Origin: Tranzscheliella williamsii
Lineage: Eukaryota > Basidiomycota > Ustilaginomycetes > Ustilaginales > Ustilaginaceae
DNA length: 64,000 nucleotides
NCBI GenBank assembly: GCA_023212725.1
Contig: JALBYF010000060.1
Location: forward strand, 1-64,000
Direction of reading: 5' to 3'
Shown here: in pieces, positions 11,490 to 22,180 of the stretch
How the letters are laid out: every line of letters starts with the position of its first letter
Numbering within the stretch: the stretch's first letter is position 1
Position numbers and translations under genes: made by a program
The notes under the pieces: generated by a model
Seen by the model: the letters and a program-made list of their open reading frames with translations, nothing else
What the model was told of the DNA's origin: nothing
The model's database searches: none

Positions 11490-13587
11490 CTAGTCGCGGT
11501 TATAGGGCGAAGGAAAATCCCAGGGGACGAGGGTGTCAATGAGCCAGGAAGCACTCCGCAGCACAGCCATACCGAGCGCGTCCTTCGTTGCTTCCACTGC
11601 CTTGGCCACCGCACCCTGCGCCTGCGGGTCGGGGATGTCTCCGCGACCCATCCAGATGCCGAACCGAGTCTGGAGCGGTAGGTACGAGTTGGGCGATCCG
11701 TGGATGCCGCTATACTCCAGATCTCCGAGCACTGTATATCACCACGAGAGAAGTCGGGGTAGAGAAAGGCACGTCAGGACTCGCCCTGATCTGAAAGAGG
11801 CGCGGTGCCTCGCACCTCAGCTCCACTCACCAGGGTTGCGACAGCGTTTCTGAAAGGTGTGTTGAAGGCAGGGCGCTAGCGCCGTGACACGGCCCGTGTC
11901 GGGGTCAGTATACCACGAGCCGCAACCGCTCGTGTAGATTTTGGTCTTCATCCGGTCCATGATGTAGCGCTGCTCCTTGTCCTCGGCCGCACGCAACACC
12001 TGAACCGAAGCCGTCGCCTCTGCCCCTGCCGCAAAGATGGGTCGTAGAACCAGACACATCATCTTGGCGCTTGCTTCGATCGACCAGATAGCCGAGAAGT
12101 GGCCGGTCACCTGTATATGCCCATGTCAAAATCACTCCAATCAGTATGTTGTGCTGTGCCAACGGAAGATTGGCTACCTACCGTATTCGGGCCCCACATG
12201 ATGAAGAGGTTCGGGAAGCTGGAGACCATCGAACCGCGGTAGGCTTGCGGCACGCCGGTTTCGGCCCAGTATTCTTCGAGCGACCCGCGGACGCCATTGA
12301 TCTTCATCTGGAGGGTATACTTCTCCGTTTTGAAGCCATTGGCATGGACAATGACGTCGGCGGGGATCTCGCGGCCGCTGCTAAGGATGACCGAGTCGGC
12401 GGTGATCCTCACAGCCTGGTCGTCCGTCAGCTCGACGTTCTTGCGGCAGAGCGAAGGGATGTAGCCGGCATCGAAGATACGCCGCTTGCAGGCAACCTGG
12501 AGCTCCTTCTCGTCCGGCAGCAGCATGGCTTGGTATTCCGGCGGAGCGCATTGCTCGACATACCGACGACAGGTCTTGGCATACCGCGCGCGGGCGCCTC
12601 TGCCTTGTTTGATATCAGACTGGAGGAAGTGCGACTCCATGAAGAACGCCAGGCTTAGCCGTTCGAAGTAGATCCAGCCAGGAAGGTATTTCTGCAGTAT
12701 ACCGAAGGCTTTAAAGAGATCCGACGGGAACGGAGACAGCCAGTGCTTTGACCGAACCTAAGACGGGTAGGAAGGGGACGATCAGGCGGTAAGCGATTTG
12801 TCCGTGAGCGAGCTGGAGCACGGAAGAGTGGGCCGGAAACTTACGATCTGAGTGAGCTGCTTGACTTGAGGCGCAATCTTGGGGATGATCTGCGTGGCCG
12901 AGCATCCGTTGCCGATGATGACAACCTTTTTGTCCTTAAGTTCGGCGAAATGGTCCCACCTTGCCGAATGGAAGAGCGGCCCCCGGAACGTCTCTGCGCC
13001 AGGGATATCGCAATCGCGAGGGACGGAGAGAGCGCCCATGGCACTGACCAAGATCCGGGCCGTCTTGACCCAGTGTTGCGCCTCGCTTTTCTCGTCCGAG
13101 TTTCCAGCGACGGGACGGGCCTGGACCGTCCACAGACCGTCAGTCTCGCTCCAGTCGGCCTCGGTACCGACATGGCCAAAGAGCGTCTTGCTTGCAAGGT
13201 CGTGTTTCGTAGCGACGTTGTTGAGGTAGCTGTGTATTTCGGATTGAGACGAGTAGAAGTGGTCCCAACGTTTCTGCTGCTCGAAGCTGAGCGAGTAGAG
13301 TCGAGTAGGAACGTCGCAGCCGCAGCCTGGGTAGGTGTTGACGGCCCAGGTCCCGCCGAAGCTTTGGTTCTTTTCCAGAATCACAACCTTCTTCAAGCCG
13401 AGATCGTTCTGCAGACGGATAGCCGCGGTGATCCCAGAGACACCGCCGCCGACAATGATGCTGACCAAGCGGGGGGCGATCGGGCGGTCGCCTTGAGTCA
13501 GTCAAATCTAGCCATCGACAGCTACGCCGTTGAGCAGGGTGGGACTCACGCATCATAGTCAGGTTGTCGGTATGCTTGTTCCTTCAT
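11490..13587 (-). CDS. Baeyer-Villiger-type flavin monooxygenase, five exons
   Basis: FAD/NADPH monooxygenase of about 583 aa that should insert oxygen next to a carbonyl to make an ester or lactone. Inferred exons in transcript order are 13550-13587, 12845-13460, 12182-12757, 11831-12110 and 11490-11731, all GT-AG and in frame. Exon 1 (MKEQAYRQPDYDA) joins directly to IIVGGGVSGI, the FAD-binding GxGxxG. The class fingerprint FRGPLFHSARWD (about residues 170-181) matches FxGxxxHxxxW followed by D, which separates BVMOs from ordinary FMOs. A second Rossmann motif, VVIIGNGCSATQI, binds NADPH. A third segment ends MWGPNT and continues VTGHFSAIW. Introns of 71-99 bp lie between exons. It is divergent from an alpha/beta hydrolase, a classic BVMO-esterase pairing. 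The substrate cannot be read from the sequence. Confidence 0.9.
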
Positions 13588-13662
13588 GGTTACGGGCAAG
13601 GGATGTAGTACCTGAATGCAGATAGGGAGCGAGAGTGGCGCCGAGCTGCCGGCTGCGCACGG

Positions 13663-13668
13663 TTTATA
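13663..13668 (-). promoter_or_regulatory. TATA box of the BVMO gene
   Basis: The minus strand reads AATATAAACC, giving TATAAA 76 bp upstream of the inferred ATG at 13587. Its position supports the five-exon model with the short first exon. Confidence 0.5.
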
Positions 13669-13887
13669 TTGGCAGGCCCTCCGTTCCAGGCAATCCGGAC
13701 GTCGTATATCGCATGCACAATCCGTTCGCTCTCCAGTCTATTCAGAGCGCTGGCAGATACGGTATGCCTGTGTTAAGCAGCGGCACGACCGAGGGCTGGG
13801 CGGCCAAGAAGGTGCAATACCGGGATGCGAGAATGTCTTGCCAATGCCTGGAGGGTGTGGGGAAGGTCGTCATCGGACCCGCAGGAC

Positions 13888-13900
13888 GGATCCGCGGAAC
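13888..13900. promoter_or_regulatory. GGATCCGCGGAAC element, second copy
   Basis: Identical to 8282-8294, with palindromic core TCCGCGGA at 13891-13898. It lies about 300 bp from the BVMO start and about 390 bp from the hydrolase start. It is a possible Zn2Cys6 operator linking the GMC, regulator, BVMO and hydrolase promoters; the link is inference. Confidence 0.45.
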
Positions 13901-14224
13901 CGGATAACAAGCTAGCCGAGCCGACCATAGAAGAGATCAATAACAATCCATTTTGTGCGGTCGCATGACACCCTCGCCTGTCTACTACGATCGTCTACCT
14001 ACAATCTGTACATTCCTGATCCGCTTCTGGTGTCTGTATGTGTGTCGACTATCGCAGTGAGCGGCAAAGGATGGGCTTCGGGGGATTTAGCTGTCTCCTG
14101 CGCCAGAATTCTCTTTCGGCCTGTGGGGAAATGCACATCCCCGCGTTGGTGTGCGCCCCGTCAGCATTCCTTTCTGGAAGTCATATACCGCCGGTCTTTG
14201 GGGGCTGTTGCAGAGGCACTCGCA

Positions 14225-14230
14225 TATAAG
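14225..14230 (+). promoter_or_regulatory. TATA-like element of the hydrolase gene
   Basis: CATATAAG stands about 60 bp upstream of the hydrolase ATG at 14289. It is close for a fungal TATA, so the assignment is tentative. Confidence 0.35.
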
Positions 14231-14288
14231 TGCTGCGGCGGGCCAGTCCCTTCTACAGAGTGTCCATCCTTGAACCTTCTTAGCTGCC

Positions 14289-15777
14289 ATGGGTGGACTT
14301 TTCTGGTTTCTTCGAGGCACTGCTGCGGCAGGCGCCACCGTCACTAATGTCTTGGTCATGTCGGTTGTCTACCTCTACTGGGCGGTGAAGAGGAAGCGAA
14401 ACAGCGCCGAGAGCCCCAACGTGTTGCAAATCTACCTGACGTATGTCGCTCGCGCCTTTCTCTACTGGCTGGCGGTGTTCCAAGCGCAGCCGGCGCTCAA
14501 CACTCGCACGCCTAGCAAGATGCGCGATAGGCTCCTCCTCCGACAGTTCGTCTGGATCCAGCCCGCGGCTGTCGGCCGCCGCGCTGACGGCCAACAAGAA
14601 AAGCCAGCAGCTGAGCCCGTCTTTGACACGTCAATGCTGCCGCTCGACCTGGAGGAGCGCGAAAAGACACGCAGGACGGCCGCCTACTGGTATCTCAACC
14701 CAAAGGGTGCGCCGAGCACGCCCTCACCTCAGCGCCCCGTCTTGCTCTTCTTCCGTAAGTGCTGGTCTGCTTCTTCTGGCCGTGCCAGGCGCCGACTGAC
14801 CACGGCTTGCGCTGCGAACCGTGTCGCCAGATGGGGGAGCTTACGTCACGCTCGAGTCGTCCGACATTTTTATGGGGATCACAATGGCACGCATGATGGC
14901 CAAACACGCCGAGATCGATGTGTTGAGTAAGTGCAGCTACCGTAAGCTTGCTGTCGCCAAGCATGACAGGACTCTGACCAGCTCCGCGCTTCCGTTGGCT
15001 GCATGCAGCTGTCAACTATCGCCTCGCCCCGGGGTCAAAGTATCCGACGCAGCTCTTCGAGGCCTACTCGGCGTGGTGCCATCTTCGACAGCAAGGCTAC
15101 CGTCAGATTCTGATGGGCGGCGACTCTGCGGGGGCCAACCTGGCGCTGACGCTGTGGCGTTACCTGCTGCAAGTGGCGCAGGACCACGATGCTGTTGGTG
15201 GACTTGTTCTGCACTCGGTGAGTGCAAGCGCATGGCTGAGCACTGCGGTGTTGGGTCCGTACACTGACAGGCTACACCCCATGATGTTCGGCACGTGCAG
15301 CCTTGGGTGGATATGGGGTCCTCGCGGACCGAGGCGTTCCAGGAGCGGCTGCCTACGTGTGTGCTTACGGCGCGCTATGTCGAGACGGGGCTGCGGGCGT
15401 TGCAGCGGGCCTCGCTGCCGGACGCGGACGATGCGTGGCTCAGCCCGGCGCACTGGCCCGCCGACGTCGTCGCCGCACTCCCGCCCGTCTTCCTCTCCAA
15501 CGGCGGCGCCGAGGCACTACTCCACGAGGGCGAAGCTTTCGTCCGTGCCGCCCGCGCTCAACACATCCCCATCGTCCACTACATCGCCGTAAGTCATCCC
15601 CTCCCCTGCCGCCGTACCACTCCATGCACCCCCAACCTGACACCTCCTTGCCGCTCCCAGCCAGACCACCCGCACGACTTTCCCGCCATGTTCTGGTTCT
15701 TCCCCTCCATCCGCAAGCTCCTCCGCGCCCAGGCCGAGTGGGCCCGCAGCCTCCCCCACATGTCCTCCGATGCGTAG
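14289..15777 (+). CDS. Alpha/beta hydrolase (HSL-type esterase), N-terminal membrane anchor, five exons
   Basis: Serine hydrolase of about 391 aa. Inferred exons are 14289-14754, 14831-14926, 15009-15217, 15301-15588 and 15661-15777, all GT-AG. The splices rebuild family motifs: exon 1/2 gives LLFFHGGAYV (oxyanion-hole HGG), exon 2/3 leads into VNYRLAPG, exon 3 holds GGDSAGAN with the nucleophile Ser at about 226, exon 3/4 gives LHSPWVDMGS, and exon 5 opens PDHPHDFP with the likely catalytic His at about 358. Residues 5-35 and about 55-65 are hydrophobic, so the enzyme is probably membrane-anchored. It is divergent from the BVMO. In bacteria, BVMO-esterase pairs convert a ketone to an ester and then hydrolyse it; the same order is proposed here. 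The substrate is unknown. Confidence 0.88.
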
Positions 15778-16525
15778 CGCCATCCAGTCCACTCACGATG
15801 GCTATGATCGCGCGGTCGCTCATGCCTGGGATCTAACAAAGGCACGACCGTCGATATCAAAGTCACAGCCACAGTCACCTTCTCGCACGGCACAAGTTTG
15901 GTCTCAACAATCAATGATATTTCGTTCTACGGTCTCGTGCTGCAAAGTGTATACATAGATGTGTGTGAATTCGTCTCTAGGAGGGTGCGTTTGTCGTATA
16001 TGATTGAGGCGGCGAATGATGGGTCGCAACGTCCGCAGTCGTTCATACGGGTCGCAAGCCTTGACGACGAGGTTCTGCTTCTGGCGATGACGAGCGAAAA
16101 GGAACTCAACAAAACTGTGAAGAAAGGGAGGCTCACCTTAACGAGCCGAGAGCGAAGAAAGACCTAACAAACCACTCATGTAACGATCTGTGGCTTGATA
16201 CACCGTGTCTTTATGCGAAGAACCGAAAAGTTCGGCTTAAAAGGCAGGAAATCCGCTCAGATCGCCGAAATATGAATAATAATCCAGATAATTGCCATGG
16301 GCCTCGCTCATCGAACCTAGCCTTCATCTCACCATCTGCTCAGCAACCTCGCAATCGCCAGCCGCACGACCTGGCCTAGCATCGGTTGCGTTATACGGGC
16401 ACAGACACACACAGCCTCGCCTACGCTTAGAGGGCTGCCTCGAGTACCGACACACAACCTAACCCCCCTCTTCTGAAACTGCCGTTGCTGGGACATCGGG
16501 ACGGCCACATCGCCCCTCGTTCGTT
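15778..16525. other. Intergenic region upstream of the ABC transporter
   Basis: No supported gene. An 89-aa frame at 15898-16167 has no recognisable features. No copy of TCCGCGGA is seen here, in contrast with the two divergent promoters to the left. Confidence 0.4.
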
Positions 16526-19500
16526 ATGAAGGGCCGCCTGCTCTGTGCGGGCCAGCCGGTATGGAACGGCGTGGACTGGGACACGTGCTTTCAACAGCAT
16601 TATCTGAATACGGCGGTACCATTGGCGCTCATCGGCGTCTCTTTCATTTCCGTTCTCTGGCATCAGTTTCATAGACAACATGGCATAGTCGCTTCGGCTC
16701 AGCAGGTCGCCAGCCTCGACCCGGGCGCATCCTCCTTCTCCCTCGCCCACGCATCTTCCCTGTCTCGCTCGCACTCCCAGTACCATATCCCAGCCGCTGC
16801 GGCAGGGAGTTCCCCGACGCTTCCCCGTCGTCTCTTGACCGCCATTCTACCGTGGAGGTCAACCCAAATCTGGCCATCCCCTTCCGCTGCCTCAAGGTCA
16901 GAGCCCGACGCCAAAGCCACCGCCGCCGCTTCCCAGGCCGCTTTGGAAGTCTTCCGAACCGAGAATGCCGTCATTCTGAACGAAGTGCATCTAACGCCAG
17001 CAAACCTCACAGGCTCTCCTGGAGCCAACCGCCTCGAGCGACTCGAGCTCGCCCGTCGCATCATGGACGTCTTTGGCTCTATCCTCTTGACCGCTATCCA
17101 TGCAGGCGACTGGGCAACTGGCTGGCCTATGCGCCACTACCAGCTTTACTGGGCCATGATGTGGTTCTACCTTGCCTGTCTCTCCGCCTTTGCCCTCACC
17201 AGCTCGCTTTCCTTTTTCTCCCACAAGGCCGCCCTCATGGCGATTTACATTGTCGCCAGCGCCTTCAACCTTCGTACCGTCTTGCTTCGCTACCTTGACG
17301 ACCCGATCACCACAGGAAGCGGCCCCCTCATCCTGACCGCCGTCGAACTGGGCATCGCCATGTGTGTGTTTATTCCGACCATGTTCTTCCCCTTGCAGAC
17401 AAAGCTGCCTCGCGATCTGAGGGCGATCTACACCACCATGGCACCCACAAGCGAACATGGTCAGGCTGGCACCGCTTTTCCGTCTCCCCTTCTTCGCCCT
17501 GCCGATCGTCCTCCTGCAGCCGCAACATCGAGCACCAACGGCACCGATGCACGTCAATCCGACAGTTCAGTCGCTTCCCTGATCCCTGCGCCCGAAGAGA
17601 CCGCCTCCCTCTTTTCGCGTGCCATTTTCGGCTACATTACGCCTGCTATTGTCAAGCACTACAAAGTGCAGTTCACCTTGGCTGCCATTCCCGACCTCCC
17701 CGTGGCAGACAAGGCGGCTGCCGTGGTCGCCCGCTTCCGAGCCTATACCTCCACCGCTTCCGTCGAGGCCCCTCGCCACTCAACCGCTTCTTTGCGTGCA
17801 GCTGGAACCGACTCGAAATCACGCTTGGCCGAAGGGCTGGTTCCATCGACCAAGCCGCTCTATGTCCGTCTGTTTAGCCATTTCAGATGGCTCCTAGTCC
17901 TCCAGTTTTTCTGGGCCGCCCTCGAAGCTCTGCTTGATCTCGTACCGCCCTTCTTCCTACAGAAGATCCTCGCCTTTATCGCTGCTCGCGGTGAGAGGAG
18001 ACGCAACGGCGATCTAACCAACGCTGAGCCGCTTCACATGGGCGTACTGTACGCCTTTGGAATGCTGGTTGGCCAGATCCTTGCCTCCATCTCGGCTTCC
18101 CGCGCCCTTTTCATCGGCCGTCGTATCTGCATCCGCCTCCGCGCGATTCTAATCACCGAGATCGTCACAAAGACGCTGCGTCGGAAAGACATTGGTCGGA
18201 CGGGCAGCGACGATGATGCGCCAGAGAAGGCCACCCAGGACACCGAGCAAGCCGCTGACGAGCCGTCCAAGCCGCAGAAGGGTGGCAAATCCCACCGGGC
18301 GACCGATGGTCAGGTCGTCAATCTCATTTCCGTGGACGTATTCAAGGTCTCGGAGATTTGCGCCTATCTGCATTTCCTCGCTCCGCGGGCTCCCTTGGTC
18401 ATAGGTCTCTGCCTCATCTATTTGATCGTACTTTTGGGCTGGTCTGCCGTGATCGGCTTCCTTGTCCTCGTTGCGTCCTTGCCGCTCCAGACTCTTGTCT
18501 CGAGATGGTTCGTCACTCTGCAGAAACGGATGCTGGAGACCACCGACCGTCGGCTCAACCTCGCCACCGAGGTGCTAGGCTGCATCAGAACAGTCAAGTT
18601 CTTCGCTTGGGAAAGGTCCTTCAATCAACGCATGGACGAGGCACGTCAAAAGGAGCTCAGGGTTTTGGCCTTGCGTTACCTAGCTTGGCTTTGCAACACC
18701 TTCACCTACATGGGCACTCCGATGCTTGTCACTTGCGCCACCTTTGGCGCCCACACCAAGATCTTCCATCAGCCATTGACCGCAGAGAAGGCCTTCACCG
18801 CTCTGGCCCTTTTCAACACGCTCCGCAACCCTCTCGATGCGCTGCCCGACATGATCGTTCAGATCCTCAATTCGCTTGTTTCCGTTCGCCGGATCGACAC
18901 CTATTTACGCGAAGAGGAGACGCGAAAGTACCAGCAACTTCTTACCGATGCCGATATGGATGACGAGGACAGCGACATTGTCGTCGAGACCCGCATCGGA
19001 TTTGAAGACGCGACCTTCACCTATGCGGATGAAGGCGAGGAAGAGGAAGAGGGTGCCTTCTGCCTGAAGGATGTCAATCTTCAGTTCCCTGTTGGCAGGC
19101 TGAGCATCCTCGCCGGTCCCGTTGGGTCCGGAAAGACGACCCTGATGCTATCGCTTCTTGGTGAGACGCGGCAGATTGCTGGGCGCACATTCATGCCATG
19201 TCCCGTTGCGCGCGCTACCGCCCCCGTCGACCCTGCCACCGGCCTGAGCGAATCGGTGGCCTACTGCAGCCAGAGCCCGTGGCTTCTCGGCACTACGCTC
19301 AAGGAGAACATCTTGTTCGGCTCCAAGTATGACGAGCGCCGGTACCGCGCCTGTATCAAGGCCTGTGCCCTGGAGCCCGACCTGGAGATCCTAGAGTATG
19401 GAGACGAGACCGAGGTGGGAGAAAAGGGAACCTCGCTCTCGGGTGGTCAGAAAGCAAGAATCGCACTGGCCCGCGCCCTGTATTCCTCTGCTCGGCATCT

Positions 19501-22180
19501 TCTCATTGACGATGCGCTGTCGGCAGTCGACAGCCACACGGCTCAGCATCTCTACCGCCACGCTCTGAGAGGGGCGCTTGCCAAGAACCGTACCATCATC
19601 TTGGTGACCCATGCCATCAGCCTGACGCTTCCGGGGGCCGCTTTCGCTGTCGCCATGGACGACGGCAGGGTGGTGGCGGCTGGGACGCCGGACATTGTCA
19701 ATGCCACTGGGATCTTTTCCGAGGAGGGCGAAGCGCTGCAGGCCAGCCTCAAGAACATACAGAATGCAGAGGAAGAAGAAGAGATGACGATCGAAGAGCT
19801 TGCCGCCGGCGGTTCGGACGAGGCGGAACGGGAGGAGATGGCCAAGAAGCTGGAGAAGAAGCAGGCGCACAACAACGAAGAAACCTACAGTTCCGGCTCG
19901 GTCGGCCGCAAAAACTACGGGCTCTATCTGGGCTCCGTCTCCAGCCGGCCCGGCTATGCTCTGCTGCTCTGGCTCACGCTGCTGCTCATGTTCATCGGTG
20001 TTCGCTTGCTTGACATCGGATCGGGTGCCTGGCTGATGCGATGGGCAGGATCCCACGACTACCGGAACGAGGAAACCGCTGCCGGCGTGCCAGAGGTCGG
20101 ACTCCATACCAGCATGGATCAGGCAAGGGCGGGGCCAAGCCAAGAAAGGATCTACAGCTTCATGACCACGCCTCTCATTGACACCTTGTGGACGCACAGG
20201 CCTGCGCTGACTGGGACGCTTCGGCTGGACGCATTCCTCCGGGGCGGCTGGCAATCGGTCTCAGCGCCCGGCTTGCCAAAAGCAGTCGCGCCAGATGCCG
20301 AGCAGATCTTGCCAGACCAAGTCTTCTTGGCGGCGCAAAGCGCCTCGAACCAACGGCTGCTTTCTCTCGGCAACAGCTCACAGGCAGCTAAGAGGGCGGC
20401 GGGAGAGCCAAGAGCGACCCAGACAGATGCGATGGATTTCGAGGATGCGCCGGCGCGCTCGTCTTCGGATCTGGATACGTATTATCTGAGCATCTATCTT
20501 GCGATCTCGTTGAGCTTTATGGTGCTGGCGGTGCTGCGAGATGGCTACGAGTTCTACATTTCGCTGAAGGCGTCCAAGCGCATCTACCGGCGCTTGACGA
20601 GCGCCATCCTGAACGCCAAACCGCAGTTCTTTGATCGGACGCCCGTGGGCCGGATCATGAACCGGCTGTCCAAGGATGTGGAGACGATCGATCAGGAGAT
20701 GGCGGTCAGCATGCTCTTCCTGCTCGAGTGCTCGCTGACGGCGACGGCGATCCTGGCGCTGATCTGCTGGGCGACGCCGCTGTTTATCGTGGCGGCGGCC
20801 ATTGTGATCTGCGTCTACACGGTGATCGGCGCGCTGTACCTGGTCAGCTCGCGCGATCTGAAGCGGATCGAGTCGGTGGAGCGCTCGCCAATCTATACGG
20901 TCGTCGGCGAGGTGCTGAACGGCTGCGTGGTCATCCGTGCGTACGGAGATGCAGGACGCTTCACACGGCACTGCCTGCGATTGGTGGACAAGGCGAACCG
21001 GGCGTTCTTCTTTCTTTGGTACGAGAACCGATGGCTGTCGGTACGGGTGGACATTGCGGGCGCCTCGGTGGCGTTTTTGTCGGCCATCTTCCTGCTGCTG
21101 CGGCCGGACATCGAAGCGAGCCTGGCTGGTTTTGTGCTGGCGTATGCGATCACGTTTGTCGAGTCGGTGCTGTGGATCGTCCGGATGTACACGCAGACCG
21201 AGATCAACATGAACTCGGTGGAGCGAATCGGCGAATACCTGGAACTGGAACCCGAAGCGCAGTCGGGCGTGGAGCCTCCGGCGTACTGGCCGAGCAGCGA
21301 GGGCAAGATCGTGATCAGGAACCTTGCGGTACGCTACACTCCCGAGTTCCCGCGGGTGCTGGATGGGATCGATTTGGAGTTTCAGCCGCGCGAGAAGATC
21401 GGCGTGGTGGGCCGGACGGGCTCGGGCAAGTCGACGCTGGCGCTGTGCTTTTTCCGGTTTCTGGAAGCGGAGCAGGGCTCGATCGAAATCGACGGGATCG
21501 ACATTGCGAAGATCCCGATCCGGACGCTGCGCGAGCGGCTGACGGTGATCCCGCAGGATGCGCAGCTGTTTAGCGGCACGGTGCGGTCGAATCTGGATCC
21601 ATTCGGTCGGTACGAGGACAGCGAGCTGTGGATGGCGCTGGAGCGATGCCGGCTGGCGTCGCGGGAGACGCCGGCGGCATCACGTGTCGTCAGCCGGGCC
21701 CCCAGCCGGCCGGGCTCGCCAACGGGAGGCGATGAGACGGCCGAGATGTTTGGACGGACCAACATTATCCAGTCGCTGGATGCGCCGGTCGAGCAGGGCG
21801 GGCGCAACTTCTCGGCGGGGCAGAAGCAGCTGCTGGCGCTGGCACGGGGCCTGCTGAAGCTGCGCGACAGCCGGATTCTACTGCTCGACGAAAGCACCGC
21901 GAACCTAGACTCGGCGTCGGACGCACAGATCCAGAAAACCATCCGGCAGGAAATGGCCCCGCAGGCAACCATCATCACCATCGCGCACCGGATCAAGACG
22001 ATTGCCGACTACGACAAGATTGTGGTGCTGGGCAAGGGCAAGGTGGTCGAGTGCGGCACGCCGCTCGCGCTCATGCAGGACCAGACCAGCGTCTTCCACT
22101 CGATGTGCCAGCAGAGCGGCGAGATGGCCGAGCTCCTCCGCATCGCCCACGACGCCGACGCCCAGCGACACGCACGCTGA
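16526..22180 (+). CDS. ABCC/MRP-type full ABC transporter
   Basis: ATP-driven membrane exporter, 1884 aa in one exon. Layout: N-terminal hydrophobic helices (TMD0-like, about 30-300), TMD1 (about 450-800), NBD1 (about 830-1060), an acidic linker, TMD2 (about 1150-1560) and NBD2 (about 1590-1870). NBD1 has Walker A GPVGSGKTT (about 864), signature LSGGQ (about 971) and Walker B LLIDDAL, with Asp replacing the catalytic Glu. NBD2 has Walker A GRTGSGKST (about 1629), variant signature FSAGQ (about 1760) and Walker B LLLDES with Glu intact. One competent and one degenerate site is typical of ABCC proteins. A loop of about 140 residues between the first TMD2 helices and a Ser/Arg/Pro-rich insert in NBD2 are notable. 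Family members move glutathione conjugates, bile acids or organic anions to vacuole or outside. It follows the hydrolase in the same direction and may export a product of the cluster. Confidence 0.92.
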   Translation: MKGRLLCAGQPVWNGVDWDTCFQQHYLNTAVPLALIGVSFISVLWHQFHRQHGIVASAQQVASLDPGASSFSLAHASSLSRSHSQYHIPAAAAGSSPTLPRRLLTAILPWRSTQIWPSPSAASRSEPDAKATAAASQAALEVFRTENAVILNEVHLTPANLTGSPGANRLERLELARRIMDVFGSILLTAIHAGDWATGWPMRHYQLYWAMMWFYLACLSAFALTSSLSFFSHKAALMAIYIVASAFNLRTVLLRYLDDPITTGSGPLILTAVELGIAMCVFIPTMFFPLQTKLPRDLRAIYTTMAPTSEHGQAGTAFPSPLLRPADRPPAAATSSTNGTDARQSDSSVASLIPAPEETASLFSRAIFGYITPAIVKHYKVQFTLAAIPDLPVADKAAAVVARFRAYTSTASVEAPRHSTASLRAAGTDSKSRLAEGLVPSTKPLYVRLFSHFRWLLVLQFFWAALEALLDLVPPFFLQKILAFIAARGERRRNGDLTNAEPLHMGVLYAFGMLVGQILASISASRALFIGRRICIRLRAILITEIVTKTLRRKDIGRTGSDDDAPEKATQDTEQAADEPSKPQKGGKSHRATDGQVVNLISVDVFKVSEICAYLHFLAPRAPLVIGLCLIYLIVLLGWSAVIGFLVLVASLPLQTLVSRWFVTLQKRMLETTDRRLNLATEVLGCIRTVKFFAWERSFNQRMDEARQKELRVLALRYLAWLCNTFTYMGTPMLVTCATFGAHTKIFHQPLTAEKAFTALALFNTLRNPLDALPDMIVQILNSLVSVRRIDTYLREEETRKYQQLLTDADMDDEDSDIVVETRIGFEDATFTYADEGEEEEEGAFCLKDVNLQFPVGRLSILAGPVGSGKTTLMLSLLGETRQIAGRTFMPCPVARATAPVDPATGLSESVAYCSQSPWLLGTTLKENILFGSKYDERRYRACIKACALEPDLEILEYGDETEVGEKGTSLSGGQKARIALARALYSSARHLLIDDALSAVDSHTAQHLYRHALRGALAKNRTIILVTHAISLTLPGAAFAVAMDDGRVVAAGTPDIVNATGIFSEEGEALQASLKNIQNAEEEEEMTIEELAAGGSDEAEREEMAKKLEKKQAHNNEETYSSGSVGRKNYGLYLGSVSSRPGYALLLWLTLLLMFIGVRLLDIGSGAWLMRWAGSHDYRNEETAAGVPEVGLHTSMDQARAGPSQERIYSFMTTPLIDTLWTHRPALTGTLRLDAFLRGGWQSVSAPGLPKAVAPDAEQILPDQVFLAAQSASNQRLLSLGNSSQAAKRAAGEPRATQTDAMDFEDAPARSSSDLDTYYLSIYLAISLSFMVLAVLRDGYEFYISLKASKRIYRRLTSAILNAKPQFFDRTPVGRIMNRLSKDVETIDQEMAVSMLFLLECSLTATAILALICWATPLFIVAAAIVICVYTVIGALYLVSSRDLKRIESVERSPIYTVVGEVLNGCVVIRAYGDAGRFTRHCLRLVDKANRAFFFLWYENRWLSVRVDIAGASVAFLSAIFLLLRPDIEASLAGFVLAYAITFVESVLWIVRMYTQTEINMNSVERIGEYLELEPEAQSGVEPPAYWPSSEGKIVIRNLAVRYTPEFPRVLDGIDLEFQPREKIGVVGRTGSGKSTLALCFFRFLEAEQGSIEIDGIDIAKIPIRTLRERLTVIPQDAQLFSGTVRSNLDPFGRYEDSELWMALERCRLASRETPAASRVVSRAPSRPGSPTGGDETAEMFGRTNIIQSLDAPVEQGGRNFSAGQKQLLALARGLLKLRDSRILLLDESTANLDSASDAQIQKTIRQEMAPQATIITIAHRIKTIADYDKIVVLGKGKVVECGTPLALMQDQTSVFHSMCQQSGEMAELLRIAHDADAQRHAR

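Larger units (their letters stand above)
13588..14288. other. Divergent promoter region, BVMO and hydrolase
   Basis: This 701-bp interval lies between divergent genes. A 99-aa plus-strand frame at 13616-13915 has no recognisable domain and overlaps the BVMO promoter, so I do not call it. It holds TATA-like elements for both directions and the second copy of the shared 13-mer. Confidence 0.5.

Noticed and set aside
13616..13915. 99-aa plus-strand frame in the BVMO/hydrolase divergent promoter.
   Set aside because: No domain or codon pattern, and it overlaps the TATA box and the shared 13-mer of the promoter region.
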